Assembly (NCBI GenBank): GCA_021204735.1
Contig: JAJPYV010000323.1
Location: 1 to 6,264, forward strand
Source of the DNA: Prevotella sp.
GTDB taxonomy: Bacteria; Bacteroidota; Bacteroidia; Bacteroidales; Bacteroidaceae
Direction: 5' to 3'
DNA length: 6,264 bases
In this document: piece by piece, positions 5,937 through 6,264 of the stretch
How the letters are laid out: every line of letters starts with the position of its first letter
How positions within the stretch are numbered: position 1 is the first letter of the stretch
Notes under the pieces: generated by a model
Told to the model about the DNA's origin: nothing
What the model saw: only the letters and a program-made list of their open reading frames with translations
The model's database searches: none
Translations under genes and position numbers: made by a program

Positions 5937-6264
5937 CAGCAGGATATTCCTATCAGCGACATTTTTCATGGCTGGATATAATATAAAACAATGGCAATTT
6001 GAGATTAAAGGATATTTTACAATAGTGGCTTTTATAATTGTTTGCATTTGTTCCATTTTCATGCCAACAAATATGTTAAAATTTACAACATGGCAAATTA
6101 TTCCATATTGCTTATGTGCAGTTTCAGGAACATTAATGGTAGTCTATGTTAGCAATATAATAGTAAGATATGGCAGGAAAACAAAGTACATGATGGTTTG
6201 GATTGGGAAACATACCTTAGCAATTCTTACATGGCATTTCCTTTCATTCAAACTTATATCATTG
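5866..6264 (+). CDS. Acyltransferase-3 family membrane protein, C-terminal part in the shifted frame, running off the window
   Basis: This frame has no start of its own near the tract and no stop through the window end, so it is the continuation of the gene begun at 5385. The 133 codons translate to hydrophobic helices that match the second half of acyltransferase-3 proteins: VILLILTILTSAFPIIHVPY, then IFLSATFFMAGYNI, FTIVAFIIVCICSIF, IIPYCLCAVSGTLMVVYVSN, and the conserved late block WIGKHTLAILTWHFLSFKL, which corresponds to the family's Gly-Lys-x-Thr-Leu and x-His motif. The total visible length in the restored frame would be 293 residues, with the last helices beyond the edge. The intact family-like sequence after the shift, with no secondary stops, argues for a recent or reversible frameshift rather than a decayed gene. 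Confidence 0.82.

Noticed and set aside
1..6264. Invertible promoter, inverted-repeat pair or transcription attenuator as in other Bacteroidota capsule loci
   Set aside because: The window is coding throughout, with only 8 bases between the first two genes. No inverted-repeat pair flanking a promoter was visible; such elements would lie upstream of the operon.

Overview
The window is a fully coding, co-directional (+) stretch of a surface-polysaccharide (capsule, exopolysaccharide or O-antigen type) biosynthesis operon. The DNA is visibly AT-rich. Genes abut or overlap with ATGA-type junctions, and no Shine-Dalgarno-like sequence precedes the starts. Together with the gene families, this fits a member of the Bacteroidota (Bacteroides/Phocaeicola/Prevotella-like). 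The genus is inference only, since no marker gene is present.

Order along the + strand: (1) the 3' part of a left-handed beta-helix (hexapeptide-repeat) acyltransferase, entering from the left edge and ending at 520; (2) a polysaccharide pyruvyl transferase family protein, 529-1734; (3) a nitroreductase-domain flavoprotein with an N-terminal extension, 1731-2732; (4) a ferredoxin plus FrhB-type (coenzyme F420 hydrogenase/dehydrogenase beta subunit family) protein, here split into two frames at 2698-2922 and 2910-3902; (5) a Wzx-type flippase, 3895-5388; (6) an integral-membrane acyltransferase-3 protein starting at 5385, here frameshifted near 5866, whose second half runs open off the right edge. 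There is no gap above 8 bases between genes, and I see no promoter, terminator, RNA gene, insertion sequence or CRISPR.

The striking feature is a set of three long poly-G tracts on the coding strand: G8 at 2120-2127 in the nitroreductase, G8 at 2912-2919 in the ferredoxin-FrhB gene, and G9 at 5858-5866 in the acyltransferase. Each is followed immediately by TAA. In each gene the frame that restores the full protein reads Gly-Gly-Val across the tract, and a one-base loss from that state puts the TAA in frame as a stop. As sequenced, the nitroreductase is in frame (ON), the ferredoxin-FrhB gene needs one more G, and the acyltransferase needs one fewer G. The simplest biological reading is that three tailoring genes of one glycan operon are independently phase-variable by slipped-strand mispairing, while the pyruvyl transferase and the flippase carry no such tract. 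The main competing explanation is homopolymer miscalling in the sequence.

Working together (inference): the soluble acyltransferase, pyruvyl transferase, redox pair and membrane acyltransferase would decorate repeat-unit sugars, and the flippase would export the lipid-linked unit. Switching the G tracts would change the decoration without abolishing the polymer. No glycosyltransferase or polymerase lies in this window, so those functions must be encoded outside it.
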